DNA from: Sphingomonas gei
GTDB lineage: Bacteria; Pseudomonadota; Alphaproteobacteria; Sphingomonadales; Sphingomonadaceae
Reading direction: 5' to 3'
NCBI RefSeq assembly: GCF_004792685.1
Contig: NZ_SRXT01000002.1
Coordinates: forward strand, 496,001-560,000
DNA length: 64,000 bases
Shown here: one piece after another, positions 19,397-27,639 of the stretch
Numbering within the stretch: position 1 is the first letter of the stretch
How the letters are laid out: every line of letters starts with the position of its first letter
The notes under the pieces: model-generated
Databases searched by the model: none
Told to the model about the DNA's origin: nothing
The model's input: only the letters and a program-made list of their open reading frames with translations
Program-made: the position numbers and the translations under genes

Positions 19397-19473
19397 GTTC
19401 CCCTGCGAAAGCAGGGACCCAGGATCACAAGCGGTGCGCTCCGGACTCTGGGCCCCTGCTTTCGCAGGGGAAC
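19397..19473. repeat. Palindromic repeat family A, copy 1
   Basis: The ends GTTCCCCTGCGAAAGCAGGG and its complement (CCCTGCTTTCGCAGGGGAAC) form a large imperfect hairpin with a CCCAGGATC/GACTCTGGG inner stem. Related copies lie at 21875-21951 and 39155-39231. It sits between a terminator and the end of the GFA gene. It is REP/BIME-like; no transposase is nearby. Confidence 0.85.
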
Positions 19474-19482
19474 TGACTTGCT

Positions 19483-19893
19483 TCAGTCCACACTGCCCCC
19501 CGCCGTCCGCGGAAAATGCGGCACTTCGGCGTTGGAGCGGATCCACGACAGCCGCTCGCCGATCCAGATCTCCTTCTCCGGCGGAAAGACCTCGGGATCG
19601 TCGAGCGTCGCGGCGGTCACGTCGAACAGCCCCGGCCGGCTCGCCCGGCGATAAGTTAGCGTGGATCCGCAGCGCGCGCAGAAGCCCCATTCCACTCCAG
19701 GCGACGACTCGTATATCGTCGCCTCGCCGGCAAGCATCTCCACTCTGTCCTCGGGGAAGATCGCCCAGGCGAGCGTCGGCCCGCCGGTGATGCGGCGGCA
19801 GTCGCTGCAATGGCAATGCGTGGTGGCGGCGGGTTCGCCGGTGACGCGGTAGCGCACCGCGCCGCAATGGCAGCCACCCTCGGTCGGTCCCAT
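19483..19893 (-). CDS. GFA family zinc-binding protein
   Basis: 136 aa. Cysteines at 8, 10, 27, 29, 32, 72 and 75 (CHC, CHCSDC, CARC) form the zinc sites of the GFA (glutathione-dependent formaldehyde-activating enzyme/centromere protein V-like) fold. Most bacterial members are of unknown activity and should not be taken as true formaldehyde enzymes. It starts 1 base after the peptide transporter stop and is probably co-transcribed with it. Confidence 0.88.
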   Translation of the reverse strand: MGPTEGGCHCGAVRYRVTGEPAATTHCHCSDCRRITGGPTLAWAIFPEDRVEMLAGEATIYESSPGVEWGFCARCGSTLTYRRASRPGLFDVTAATLDDPEVFPPEKEIWIGERLSWIRSNAEVPHFPRTAGGSVD

Positions 19894-19894
19894 C

Positions 19895-21688
19895 CTATGT
19901 GACTCCGTGCATCCACTTCTTGAGCGGCCAGCTGAGCAATAGCAGGAGCACGCCCAGTCCGATCGCCCACTCGGCGATCAGCGTGAACATGTCGAGATAA
20001 GCGTTGAGGCTCACCTTGAGATTGGTCACCTGTCCCCCGACGGTCTCGACGCTGGCGATCTGCGCGATCATCCCGGCGAAATATTGCGCCACCGAGATCG
20101 ACAGGAACCACACCCCCATCATCAGCCCGACCACCCGCGCGATCGAAAGCTTGGTGATCATGCTGAGGCCGACCGGCGAGATGCAGAGTTCGGCGAAGCT
20201 GTGGATGAAATAGAGCCCGGCGAGCCACCAGATCCCGACTTGGAAGTTCGCATCGGCGAACCGCGCGCCCCAGACGAGCAGCAGGAAGCCCAAGGCCACC
20301 CCGATCAGCGCGATGCCGAACTTGACCGGGATCGACGGCTCGACTCCGCGCCTGGCCAGCCCGGTCCACATCATGCTCATGAACGGCGCAAGCAACACTA
20401 TGAACGCCGCGTTGAAGAACTGGGTCTGGCCCGCGGTGATGCCATAGGATCCAAAGATCGTCAGGTCGGTGTTGCGATCGGCGAACAGGGTCAGCGACGA
20501 GCCTGCCTGCTCGAACAGCGTCCAAAACACGACGTTGAACACGATCAGCGTCATCGCCGCGAGCATCATCTGGAATTCGGCGCGGCTGCCCGCGACGAAC
20601 GACCAGATCATGATGCCGGGCACCGAGAGCAGGAAGGTGCCGAACAGGAACTTGCCCATCAGTGGCAGCGACGCGACATAGCCGACGATCCCCGATCCGG
20701 GCACCGGCTCGACCGAATTCATCAGATTGACGTAGAGGAAATAGAAGACCGGCACGATCAGCAGCGCGCCGCCATAGATGAACCATTGCTGGCGCTCGAC
20801 TTCGGGCCGCGCCGGCGGCTCGCCATAGCCGGCGAGGGTGTTTCCGTTGAACTGGATCAGCGCCCACGAGATCATCATGCCGATCGCGGCAAGCCCGAAG
20901 CCGGCCCACCAGTCGAACACCACCGCCAGCCACGGGCAGATCAGCTGCGAGAACAGCGAGCCGATGTTGATGCCCATGTAGAAAATGGTGAAGCCGGCAT
21001 CGCGCCTGCGGTCGCCGACTGCGTAGAGCTCGCCGACCATCGTCGAGATGTTGGGCTTGAAGAAGCCGTTGCCGGTTGAGACCATCGACAGCCCGATCAG
21101 CATCACCATCACGTAAAACGGGCTGCGATCGGCATCCGAATCGAAGCCACCCTTGGCGATCTTCCGCGCCGACGCACCGTTTTCGAGCAGGTCGACCGAG
21201 CCGTCGTCATTGCCCTTGATCTCGAGCTTGCGCGCGCCGTCGACGACATAGCGGACCTCGCGGTCGCCGGCCCTTTCGATCGAGACTTCGTAGCGCTGGC
21301 CTTCGATCACCGCGTGCGGCTTGGCAGTGGGCCCGCCGAAGCACAGGATCAGATAGCCCAGCGACATTACGATCGCGCCGAACTTCACCGCGCGCTTCGA
21401 GCCGAGGAACTGATCGGCGAGATAGCCGCCGACCAGCGGGGTCAGATAGACGAGGGCGGTGAACCCGCCATAGATGCCCGTCGCCTGGCGATCGCCGAAC
21501 ATGAAATGCTGGGTGAGATAGAGCGTCAGCAGCGCGCGCATGCCGTAGAAGCCGAAGCGCTCCCACATCTCGGTGCTGAACATCCGTGCGAGCTGGCGCG
21601 GGTGGCCGAACCAGGTCTTTTCCGCCGCAGGATTGACGTGGCTGATATCGGGTTCTGCCGGGCTGTCGGCGGTGGGGGTTTCTACCAT
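19895..21688 (-). CDS. Proton-dependent oligopeptide transporter (POT/PTR family)
   Basis: 597 aa inner-membrane MFS protein. The proton-coupling motif is in FSTEMWERFGFYGMRALL (ExxER-F), and GGYLADQFLGSKRAV is the loop-2 motif of the family. It has about 14 membrane segments. Between helices near residues 135-200 is an extra hydrophilic stretch (YEVSIERAGDREVRYVVDG) that looks like a small beta domain, longer than in E. coli DtpA. It imports di- and tripeptides. It begins a two-gene unit with the GFA protein. Confidence 0.92.
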   Translation of the reverse strand: MVETPTADSPAEPDISHVNPAAEKTWFGHPRQLARMFSTEMWERFGFYGMRALLTLYLTQHFMFGDRQATGIYGGFTALVYLTPLVGGYLADQFLGSKRAVKFGAIVMSLGYLILCFGGPTAKPHAVIEGQRYEVSIERAGDREVRYVVDGARKLEIKGNDDGSVDLLENGASARKIAKGGFDSDADRSPFYVMVMLIGLSMVSTGNGFFKPNISTMVGELYAVGDRRRDAGFTIFYMGINIGSLFSQLICPWLAVVFDWWAGFGLAAIGMMISWALIQFNGNTLAGYGEPPARPEVERQQWFIYGGALLIVPVFYFLYVNLMNSVEPVPGSGIVGYVASLPLMGKFLFGTFLLSVPGIMIWSFVAGSRAEFQMMLAAMTLIVFNVVFWTLFEQAGSSLTLFADRNTDLTIFGSYGITAGQTQFFNAAFIVLLAPFMSMMWTGLARRGVEPSIPVKFGIALIGVALGFLLLVWGARFADANFQVGIWWLAGLYFIHSFAELCISPVGLSMITKLSIARVVGLMMGVWFLSISVAQYFAGMIAQIASVETVGGQVTNLKVSLNAYLDMFTLIAEWAIGLGVLLLLLSWPLKKWMHGVT

Positions 21689-22045
21689 GCGGGATTTCGA
21701 CCTTTTATATCTGTTTCCGGGACTTGGCCCGGCGCATGGGCGGTCAAACTAGACGGAAAGGCGCAGGTGTAAAGCGTGTGGCGCTGACGCACATCCGCAG
21801 CTTACGAAAGGAAGTTGCGTGATCGCATTTCCGCCAATTGCGTCAAGCCAGGGGTACCTGAGGCGGGATCGCTAGTTCCCCTGCGAAAGCAGGGCCCCAG
21901 AGCCCAGAGCGCACCGCTTGTGATCCTCGAGCCCTGCGTCCGCAGGGGAACGGAGCGGTGGAGAGAAGGTCCGGCGGCCGTCGCGAGCGGCTTTCGATCA
22001 CAAGCCGCAGTTGGCGCGCGTCGGATGGGTCCCTAGATCGCGGTC
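21689..22045. other. Intergenic region, peptide transporter to nitroreductase
   Basis: About 357 bases without a gene. It should hold the minus-strand promoter of the peptide transporter (TTTTATATCTG near 21704 is a candidate AT-rich element) and the plus-strand promoter of the nitroreductase. Copy 2 of repeat family A takes up 21875-21951. I see no other structure. Confidence 0.6.
21875..21951. repeat. Palindromic repeat family A, copy 2
   Basis: It begins GTTCCCCTGCGAAAGCAGGG and ends CGCAGGGGAAC. The inner part runs as the reverse complement of copy 1 (CAGAGCGCACCGCTTGTGATCC), so the element is inverted relative to 19397-19473. The right arm has drifted (CCTGCGTCCGCAGG). Confidence 0.8.
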
Positions 22046-22645
22046 ATGACCTTCAACGATCGCGCCACGCCGCTCAGCCTCCTCCAGACCCGCCGTTCGG
22101 GCAAACCCCGCGACATGGTGACCCCCGGGCCCACGCTCGCGCAATTGCACGATATGGCCGCAATCGCGGCCCGGACGCCCGATCATGGCAAGCTGGCGCC
22201 GTGGCGGTTCGTGATCGTGCCCGACGAAGCGCGTCCCGCGCTGGCGCTCGCGCTGGTCGAGATCCAGCGCGCCGAAAAGCCCGACTGCAACGCGCGCGAC
22301 GACGAGGCGGCGGCGCAGTTCGTGACGCAGGCGCCGGCCTTGATCGTGGTACTGTCGGCACCTGTCGTGGGGCATAAGATCCCACTCTGGGAGCAGGAGC
22401 TTTCGGCCGGGGCGGCATGCATGAACCTGCTCCACGCAGCGCATGCGATGGGGTTCGTCGGCAGCTGGCTGACCGGCTGGGCGGCTTATTCGGACCGGGT
22501 CCGCGACTTGTTCGGTGTCGCGCCCCAGCGGATCGTCGGGTTCGTTTTCATCGGCACGCCGGGACGCGATCTGGAGGAGCGGCCGCGGCGCGAACTGTCC
22601 GAAATCGTACACCAGTGGAATCCCGGCTATGGACCCGATCGCTAA
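22046..22645 (+). CDS. Nitroreductase family protein
   Basis: 199 aa, NfsA/YdjA-like FMN enzyme. SLLQTRRSGKPRDM is the N-terminal FMN phosphate-binding RRS motif, RTPDHGKLAPWRFVIV follows the YdjA pattern, and GSWLTGWAAYSD and GFVFIGTPGRDLEERPR form the C-terminal FMN-contact region. Such enzymes reduce nitro compounds or quinone-like substrates with NAD(P)H; the substrate cannot be read here. The GntR gene follows 18 bases later and may share its transcript. Confidence 0.88.
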   Translation: MTFNDRATPLSLLQTRRSGKPRDMVTPGPTLAQLHDMAAIAARTPDHGKLAPWRFVIVPDEARPALALALVEIQRAEKPDCNARDDEAAAQFVTQAPALIVVLSAPVVGHKIPLWEQELSAGAACMNLLHAAHAMGFVGSWLTGWAAYSDRVRDLFGVAPQRIVGFVFIGTPGRDLEERPRRELSEIVHQWNPGYGPDR

Positions 22646-22648
22646 TTG

Positions 22649-22656
22649 GTGTATTA
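22649..22656. promoter_or_regulatory. GTGTATTA half-site before the GntR regulator
   Basis: GTGTATTA lies 7 bases before the GntR start codon. The same octamer forms each arm of the 22-base palindrome at 53551-53572. It might be an autoregulatory half-site; this is speculative. Confidence 0.25.
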
Positions 22657-22663
22657 AGGCAGC

Positions 22664-23020
22664 ATGACAGCGCTCGAGCATGACGACTCACCGGTTTACC
22701 TCAAACTTCGCGCCACCATCGCTGCGGCCATCCTGCGCGGCGAATATCGCGCGGGCGACCAGCTTCCCTCGGTGCGCGCGCTCGCCGCCGAGCACGGCGC
22801 CAATCCGCTGACCGTCGCCAAGGCCTATCAGAGCTTCCAGGACGACGACTATGTCGAGGTCCGCCGCGGGGTTGGTATGTTCGTGCTGCCCGGCGCAGTC
22901 GAGCGGCTGCGCATCGCCGAGCGCGAGCGTTTCCTCAATGGCCATTGGCCGCGGGTGCGCGATCACATCGCTTTGCTCGGGCTCGATGTGCGCGAGTTGC
23001 TCGAGAGCCAGCCGGCTTAA
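22664..23020 (+). CDS. GntR-family regulator, YtrA-like
   Basis: 118 aa. A single winged-helix domain (YLKLRATIAAAILRGEYRAGDQLPSVRALA, then NPLTVAKAYQSF) is followed by only a short helical tail. This short architecture defines the YtrA subfamily, whose members usually repress adjacent transporter or stress genes and themselves. The start is set by AAGG 4-8 bases upstream. Neighbours are a nitroreductase upstream and an aminotransferase downstream in opposite orientation; no ABC transporter is beside it. Confidence 0.88.
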   Translation: MTALEHDDSPVYLKLRATIAAAILRGEYRAGDQLPSVRALAAEHGANPLTVAKAYQSFQDDDYVEVRRGVGMFVLPGAVERLRIAERERFLNGHWPRVRDHIALLGLDVRELLESQPA

Positions 23021-23048
23021 CTGCAGACCTCTCAACTACCAGCCAAAC

Positions 23049-23155
23049 CGTCACCCGGCCTTGGGCCGGGGTCCACTTTCCGCACGTCAATCGCTAGAGG
23101 CTCGAGCTACTCGCCCAGCCGCGCGGCGGATCCCGGCTCAAGGCCGGGATGACGG
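23049..23155. repeat. Palindromic repeat family B, copy 1
   Basis: Two outward GC-rich stems, CGTCACCCGGCCTTGGGCC at the left and TCCCGGCTCAAGGCCGGGAT-GACG at the right, are separated by about 55 bases. The same end pair (CGTCATCCCGGC and GCCGGGATGACG) recurs at 56474-56555. It is a BIME-like unit between convergent genes and may also act as a bidirectional terminator. Confidence 0.75.
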
Positions 23156-23164
23156 ATTCGGTTC

Positions 23165-24379
23165 TCAGCCCGCTTTCACGCTCGGGGTATTGACCCCCAT
23201 CGACTGGAGATACTTGCGCACGTTGCGCGCCGCCTGGCGCAGGCGCTGCTCGTTCTCGACCATCGCGATGCGCACGAAGCCCTCGCCATTTTCGCCATAA
23301 CCGACGCCGGGCGCGACTGCGACCTTGGCGTGGCTGAGCAATTGCTTGGAGAATTCGAGACTGCCGAGATGCGCGAGCGCCGGCGGCAGCGGCGCCCAGG
23401 CGAACATCGACGCGCGCGGGGAGGGGATGTCCCAGCCGGCGCGGCCGAAGCTCTCGACCAGCACGTCGCGGCGCTTGTGATAGAGCTGGCGGTTCTTCTC
23501 GACGATGTCCTGCGGCCCGTTGAGAGCGGCGCAGGCGGCGGCCTGAACCGGGGTGAAAGCGCCGTAATCGAGATAGGATTTCACTCGCGTCATCGCCGCG
23601 ATGAGATCCTTGTTGCCGACCGCGAAGCCGATCCGCCAGCCGGCCATCGAATAGGTCTTGCTGAGCGACGTGAACTCCACCGCGACGTCCTTGGCGCCCT
23701 TGACCTGGAGGATCGAGACGGTCGGGTTGCCGTCATAATAAAGCTCGGAATAGGCGAGGTCGGAGATGATCCAGACCTTGTTCTCGCGTGCCCAGGCGAC
23801 GAGTCGCTCGTAGAAAGCGAGGTCGACGGTTTCGGCGGTCGGGTTGGACGGATAATTGACGACGAGGATGCTCGGGCGCGGCACGGTGAAGTTCATCGCC
23901 CGCTCGAGGCTTTCGAAATAATGCTCGTCGGGCGTGGTCGGCACCGCGCGGATCGTCGCGCCGGCGATGATGAAGCCGAAGGTATGGATCGGGTAGGACG
24001 GATTGGGCGCGAGGATAACGTCGCCCGGGGCCGTGATCGCGGTGGCGAGGCTGGCAAGGCCCTCCTTCGATCCCATGGTGACGACGACTTCGCTCTCGGG
24101 GTCGATCTCGACGCCGAAGCGGCGGCCGTAATAATTGGCCTGTGCGCGGCGCAGGCCGGGAATGCCCTTGGACTGCGAATAGCCGTGCGCGTCGGGCTTG
24201 CGGGCGACTTCGCAAAGCTTCTCGATGACATGGTCGGGCGGCGGAAGGTCGGGATTGCCCATGCCGAGATCGATGATGTCCTCGCCCGCCGCCCGCGCCG
24301 CTGCCCGCATGCCGTTGACTTCGGCGATGACATAAGGTGGCAGCCGCTTGATGCGGTAGAACTCTTCGGACATTTCCAC
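23165..24379 (-). CDS. alaC: PLP-dependent aminotransferase, AlaC-like
   Basis: 404 aa class I/II aminotransferase. DLGMGNPDLPPPDHVIEKL and HGYSQSKGIPGLRRA mark the AlaC / LL-diaminopimelate-aminotransferase-like branch, and SLSKTYSMAGWRIGFAVG contains the PLP lysine. NYPSNPTAETVD and the final arginine of GFVRIAMVEN bind the substrate carboxylate. The best functional guess is alanine/glutamate transamination. An ATG two codons in (24373) is an alternative start. It is divergent from phaC. Confidence 0.88.
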   Translation of the reverse strand: MEMSEEFYRIKRLPPYVIAEVNGMRAAARAAGEDIIDLGMGNPDLPPPDHVIEKLCEVARKPDAHGYSQSKGIPGLRRAQANYYGRRFGVEIDPESEVVVTMGSKEGLASLATAITAPGDVILAPNPSYPIHTFGFIIAGATIRAVPTTPDEHYFESLERAMNFTVPRPSILVVNYPSNPTAETVDLAFYERLVAWARENKVWIISDLAYSELYYDGNPTVSILQVKGAKDVAVEFTSLSKTYSMAGWRIGFAVGNKDLIAAMTRVKSYLDYGAFTPVQAAACAALNGPQDIVEKNRQLYHKRRDVLVESFGRAGWDIPSPRASMFAWAPLPPALAHLGSLEFSKQLLSHAKVAVAPGVGYGENGEGFVRIAMVENEQRLRQAARNVRKYLQSMGVNTPSVKAG

Positions 24380-24394
24380 TTCTCTCTCGGGTTT

Positions 24395-24410
24395 GGCGCT
24401 GCATTGCGCC
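24395..24410. promoter_or_regulatory. Weak palindrome between alaC and phaC
   Basis: GGCGC, TGCATT, GCGCC is an inverted repeat that contains CTGCATTGC, nine of the eleven bases of the CTGCATTGCAG core at 19232-19244. It could be a degenerate PhaR-type site for phaC; the evidence is weak. A decayed relative of repeat family B (TGTCCGGGAATGACGAG) follows at 24439-24455. Confidence 0.25.
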
Positions 24411-24502
24411 GTGAAGCGTTCCTACGCCATTCCTGCCTGTCCGGGAATGACGAGTTGGCTTGTCGGCGCTAAAGCGGCCGTACGCGCCGCTGGAGAGAAT
24501 GC

Positions 24503-26233
24503 ATGGCCGATACCCCGACACCGACGCCCAGCCTCGAGGACCTTCAGCATTGGACCTGGGTATTGGGGAAGGCGCAGCAGATGATGCTAGAGCACGGCTT
24601 CGACATGACGAAACTGCCCGCGGCGGGCCCGTTCGGCACGATGCTCGATCCGACCGCGGCGATGCGGGCGAGCGCGGGCTTCTGGGCCGACACGATGCAA
24701 TTGTGGCAGCGCTTCCTCGATCCCGCCCATGCGGCGCCGTTCGAGGAGACGCCAGAACAGGCAAAAGACAAGCGGTTCAAGGCGCCGCAATGGCGCGAGG
24801 AGCCGGTGTTCGACTTTCTGCGCCAGAGCTATTTCGTCATCGCCGACAATCTGCTGAAGGGCGTCGACTCGCTCGACGGCGTGGATCCGAAGCAGAAGGA
24901 GCAGATCCGCTTCGCCACCAAGGGCTTCATCGACGCGGTGAGCCCGACCAACTTCCCGGCGACCAACCCGCAGGTGCTGGAGAAGATCGTCGAGACCAAG
25001 GGCGAGAGCCTGCTCAAGGGCCTGCAGAACATGCTGGCGGATATCGCCAAGGGACAGATGACGCAGACTGCCGAGGGCGCATTCGAGCTCGGCCGCAATT
25101 TGGCGATGACCCCGGGCAAAGTGGTCAAGCGCACCCCGCTCTATGAGCTGATCCAATATTCGCCGGTGACCAAGCAGGTCTATGCGACGCCGCTGATCAT
25201 CTTCCCGCCCTGGATCAATCGCTTCTACATCCTCGACCTGACCCCCGAGAAGAGCTTCATCGGCTGGGCGGTGGCGCAGGGGCTGACGGTGTTCGTCGTC
25301 TCATGGAAATCCGCCGACGCCAGCATGAAGGATGTCGTGTGGGACGATTATGTCGAGCGCGGCCAGATCGACGCGATCGACACGGTGCGCGAATTGCTCG
25401 GGGTCGAGGGCGTGCATGCCATCGGCTATTGCGTGGCGGGGACGACGCTTGCCGCGACGCTGGCGGTGCTCGCTGCCCGCGGTGCGCCCGAGAAAGTAAA
25501 GAGCGCGACGTTCTTCACTGCGCAGGTCGATTTCTCCGAGTCTGGCGACCTGCAGATCTTCGTCGATGACGACCAGCTAGCGATGATCAAGAGCCTGAGC
25601 GGCGAGGGGTTTCTCGACGGCCGCTACATGGCGATGACCTTCAATTTGCTGCGCGGTCGCGACCTGATCTGGAACTACGTCACCAACAATTACCTGATGG
25701 GGCAGGATTATGTGCCGTTCGACTTGCTCCACTGGAACTCGGACGTCACCAACCTGCCTTCGGCCTGGCATCTGAGCTATCTCACCGACCTGTATCGCGA
25801 CAACAAGCTGGCGGTGGCCAATTCGATGTCGATCGGAGGAACGCCGATCGATCTCGGAAAGGTGACGACGCCGAGCTATGTCCAGGCCGGCCGCGAGGAT
25901 CATATCGCGCCTGCAGCAAGCGTCTGGAAGATCACCCATCACTTCAAGGGGCCGCTCAAATTTGTACTTGCGGGCTCCGGGCACATTGCCGGGGTGGTCA
26001 ATCATCCGGGCGCGGGGAAATACCAATATTGGGTCAACGACGAGAAGGTCGAGACGCTCGCCGAGTTCATGGAAGGCGCCAAGGAAACCAAGGGGAGCTG
26101 GTGGCCCGATTGGGTGGCGTGGATCGACAGCATCGATGCCTCCAAAGTGGATGCAAAAGGCGCAATTGTGCCAGGAAAGGGCAGTCTGAAGGCGCTGGAG
26201 GATGCACCTGGGAGCTATGTGCGCACGCGCTGA
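24503..26233 (+). CDS. phaC: Class I poly(3-hydroxyalkanoate) synthase
   Basis: 576 aa. It polymerises (R)-3-hydroxyacyl-CoA into PHB at the granule surface. The catalytic nucleophile is Cys310 in GYCVAGTT, the modified lipase box of PHA synthases. The triad is completed by Asp in AGREDHIAP and His in GSGHIAGVVNHP. IIFPPWINRFYILDL and GWAVAQGLTVFVVSW are class I landmarks, and no phaE is needed. The length fits class I enzymes. The phasin gene follows in the same direction after a 115-base regulatory gap. phaA/phaB are not in the window. Confidence 0.95.
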   Translation: MADTPTPTPSLEDLQHWTWVLGKAQQMMLEHGFDMTKLPAAGPFGTMLDPTAAMRASAGFWADTMQLWQRFLDPAHAAPFEETPEQAKDKRFKAPQWREEPVFDFLRQSYFVIADNLLKGVDSLDGVDPKQKEQIRFATKGFIDAVSPTNFPATNPQVLEKIVETKGESLLKGLQNMLADIAKGQMTQTAEGAFELGRNLAMTPGKVVKRTPLYELIQYSPVTKQVYATPLIIFPPWINRFYILDLTPEKSFIGWAVAQGLTVFVVSWKSADASMKDVVWDDYVERGQIDAIDTVRELLGVEGVHAIGYCVAGTTLAATLAVLAARGAPEKVKSATFFTAQVDFSESGDLQIFVDDDQLAMIKSLSGEGFLDGRYMAMTFNLLRGRDLIWNYVTNNYLMGQDYVPFDLLHWNSDVTNLPSAWHLSYLTDLYRDNKLAVANSMSIGGTPIDLGKVTTPSYVQAGREDHIAPAASVWKITHHFKGPLKFVLAGSGHIAGVVNHPGAGKYQYWVNDEKVETLAEFMEGAKETKGSWWPDWVAWIDSIDASKVDAKGAIVPGKGSLKALEDAPGSYVRTR

Positions 26234-26259
26234 ACGGCTCGTTCCGTAGAGAAAACGAC

Positions 26260-26278
26260 TTTTGTGCACTGCACAAAA
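26260..26278. promoter_or_regulatory. Perfect 19-base palindrome upstream of phasin
   Basis: TTTTGTGCA and TGCACAAAA are exact inverted repeats around one central base. It is AT-rich at the ends and lacks a trailing T-run, so it looks like an operator rather than a terminator for phaC. It lies 8 bases before the phasin -35 box, and its TGC/GCA content suits a TGC-rich PhaR-type site. Confidence 0.45.
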
Positions 26279-26285
26279 ATCGCGC

Positions 26286-26314
26286 TTGCAATCCACGCAA
26301 TGGCTCCGTATATG
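26286..26314 (+). promoter_or_regulatory. Phasin promoter
   Basis: TTGCAA at 26286-26291 and TATATG at 26309-26314 with a 17-base spacer make a good sigma-70-type promoter. The expected transcription start near 26321 falls inside the palindrome at 26313-26327, so a bound repressor would block initiation. Confidence 0.6.
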
Positions 26315-26327
26315 CTGCGATGCAGCA
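26313..26327. promoter_or_regulatory. PhaR-like operator at the phasin promoter
   Basis: TGCTGC, GAT, GCAGCA is a perfect inverted repeat containing CTGC-N3-GCAG, the pattern reported for PhaR binding in Rhodobacter. Its location at the predicted start of the phasin transcript fits the known logic: PhaR represses phasin until PHB granules titrate it. A near twin lies at 19231-19245. Confidence 0.6.
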
Positions 26328-26348
26328 ATAGTCAGGGGACCGAGTCAC

Positions 26349-27116
26349 ATGGCCACCAAGGGACCGAAGGCACCGGCAAAGCCGGTCGCACCAAAGCCTG
26401 CGGCGCGCGCCAGCAAGCCGGCCGCGCCCAAGGCTGAGGCTGTCGCAACCAAGACCGAGAAGAAAACCGCGCCTGAAGCGATCATCGAAGCAGCAGCTCC
26501 GGTGAACGCGTCGGGACCGGCTCCGGTCGTGGAAGTCGCGCAGGAAGCAGTGAAAATCGTTCAACCCGCGGCAGAGCAGGCGCAAGCCGCCGTCGCGGAA
26601 ACCGTCAACGTCGCCGAGGCCGTCAGCGAGACCGCCGCGGACACAATTGTCAAGGAAACCAGCACCATGGCTACCAATTTCGAGAACAACACCGCCGCTG
26701 CCGCCAACAAGGCTCAGGCTCTGTTCGGCGACTGGAACGACCGCACCAAGACCGCCGTCGAGAAGTCGACCAAGCTGGTCGAAGAAGCCAATGAGTTCGC
26801 CAAGGGCAACCTCGAGGCCGTCGTCGAGTCGAGCCGCATCGCTGCAAAGGGCTTCGAGACCCTCGGCCAGGATGCCGCCGAATATGGCCGCAAGACCTTC
26901 GAGAGCGCGACTGCCGCGATGAAGACCCTCGCGACCGTCAAGTCGCCGACCGAGTTCTTCAAGCTGCAGAGCGATTTCGTCCGCGGCGCGTTCGACGCGT
27001 ACGTTGCCGAAGCTTCGAAGAACACCGAAGCCGTTCTCAAGCTCGCCGGCGACGCTGCCCAGCCGATCTCCGGCCGCTTCGCGGTTGCCGCCGAGAAGGT
27101 GAAGACCACCGCCTGA
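26349..27116 (+). CDS. phaP: Phasin family granule-associated protein with Lys/Ala/Pro-rich extension
   Basis: 255 aa. Residues 1-50 are Lys/Ala/Pro-rich (GPKAPAKPVAPKPAARASKP), reminiscent of histone-H1-like tails. Residues 50-105 are acidic and Ala-rich. From about residue 107 a standard phasin_2 domain begins (MATNFENNTAAAANKAQALF), with EYGRKTFESATAAMKTL and SPTEFFKLQSDFVRGAFD in the core. Phasins coat PHB granules and help size and distribute them. A second start at M107 (26667) has AAGGAA 9 bases upstream and would give 149 aa, the usual phasin length, so two products are possible. The RBS of the long form is AGGGGA, 10 bases upstream. Confidence 0.9.
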   Translation: MATKGPKAPAKPVAPKPAARASKPAAPKAEAVATKTEKKTAPEAIIEAAAPVNASGPAPVVEVAQEAVKIVQPAAEQAQAAVAETVNVAEAVSETAADTIVKETSTMATNFENNTAAAANKAQALFGDWNDRTKTAVEKSTKLVEEANEFAKGNLEAVVESSRIAAKGFETLGQDAAEYGRKTFESATAAMKTLATVKSPTEFFKLQSDFVRGAFDAYVAEASKNTEAVLKLAGDAAQPISGRFAVAAEKVKTTA

Positions 27117-27148
27117 GCGCGCGCAAGCGCTCCCGTAAATGCGTAGAT

Positions 27149-27182
27149 GGGCGGCTGCCGAGAGGCGGCCGCCCTTTCTTTT
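27149..27182 (+). terminator. Intrinsic terminator of phasin
   Basis: GGGCGGC at 27149-27155 pairs with GCCGCCC at 27168-27174, followed by TTTCTTTT. It lies 33 bases after the phasin stop. Confidence 0.85.
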
Positions 27183-27263
27183 GGCCGGCGATCGGTGCTT
27201 TTCAGGATGAATGGCGCGGCTGCGGCCTTGCCTCGCCTCCGATGAGCCCATATTTTCAGCAAG

Positions 27264-27626
27264 ATGTCCGAAACCAGCAAACACCTCACTCGAATGGCCG
27301 AGGACGGCGACGACGACACGGGGACGCGCGACCCGTCGGTGGGGCTGGCGACTCGTACCCGCACGCGCACCAAGAAGCCGACGCCGTACCGCGTATTGAT
27401 GCTCAACGACGATTACACGCCGATGGAGTTCGTCGTTTTGTGCCTGCAGCGATTCTTCCGGATGACCATGGAAGAGGCGACGCAGGTGATGCTCCACGTC
27501 CACCAGCGCGGCGTGGGCGTGTGCGGCGTTTTCAGCTACGAAGTCGCCGAGACCAAGGTGAGCCAGGTGATCGACTTCGCCCGGCAGAACCAGCATCCGC
27601 TGCAATGCACGCTCGAGAAAGCCTGA
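27264..27626 (+). CDS. clpS: ATP-dependent Clp protease adaptor ClpS
   Basis: 120 aa. ClpS delivers N-degron substrates to Clp[20 protein letters not shown] is the N-end-rule binding face (the NDD motif), and [24 protein letters not shown] is the ClpA-binding core. The first 35 residues are a flexible acidic/threonine-rich tail, as in other alphaproteobacterial ClpS proteins. clpA usually follows clpS; here the next gene is a convergent Crp/Fnr regulator, so the usual pairing is broken. Confidence 0.95.
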   Translation: MSETSKHLTRMAEDGDDDTGTRDPSVGLATRTRTRTKKPTPYRVLMLNDDYTPMEFVVLCLQRFFRMTMEEATQVMLHVHQRGVGVCGVFSYEVAETKVSQVIDFARQNQHPLQCTLEKA

Positions 27627-27639
27627 CGGGGCTTTCAGC

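Noticed and set aside
19397..21951. Possible CRISPR array from repeated GTTCCCC units
   Set aside because: Units are few, widely spaced, self-palindromic over their full length and lie in both orientations; they are REP-type elements.
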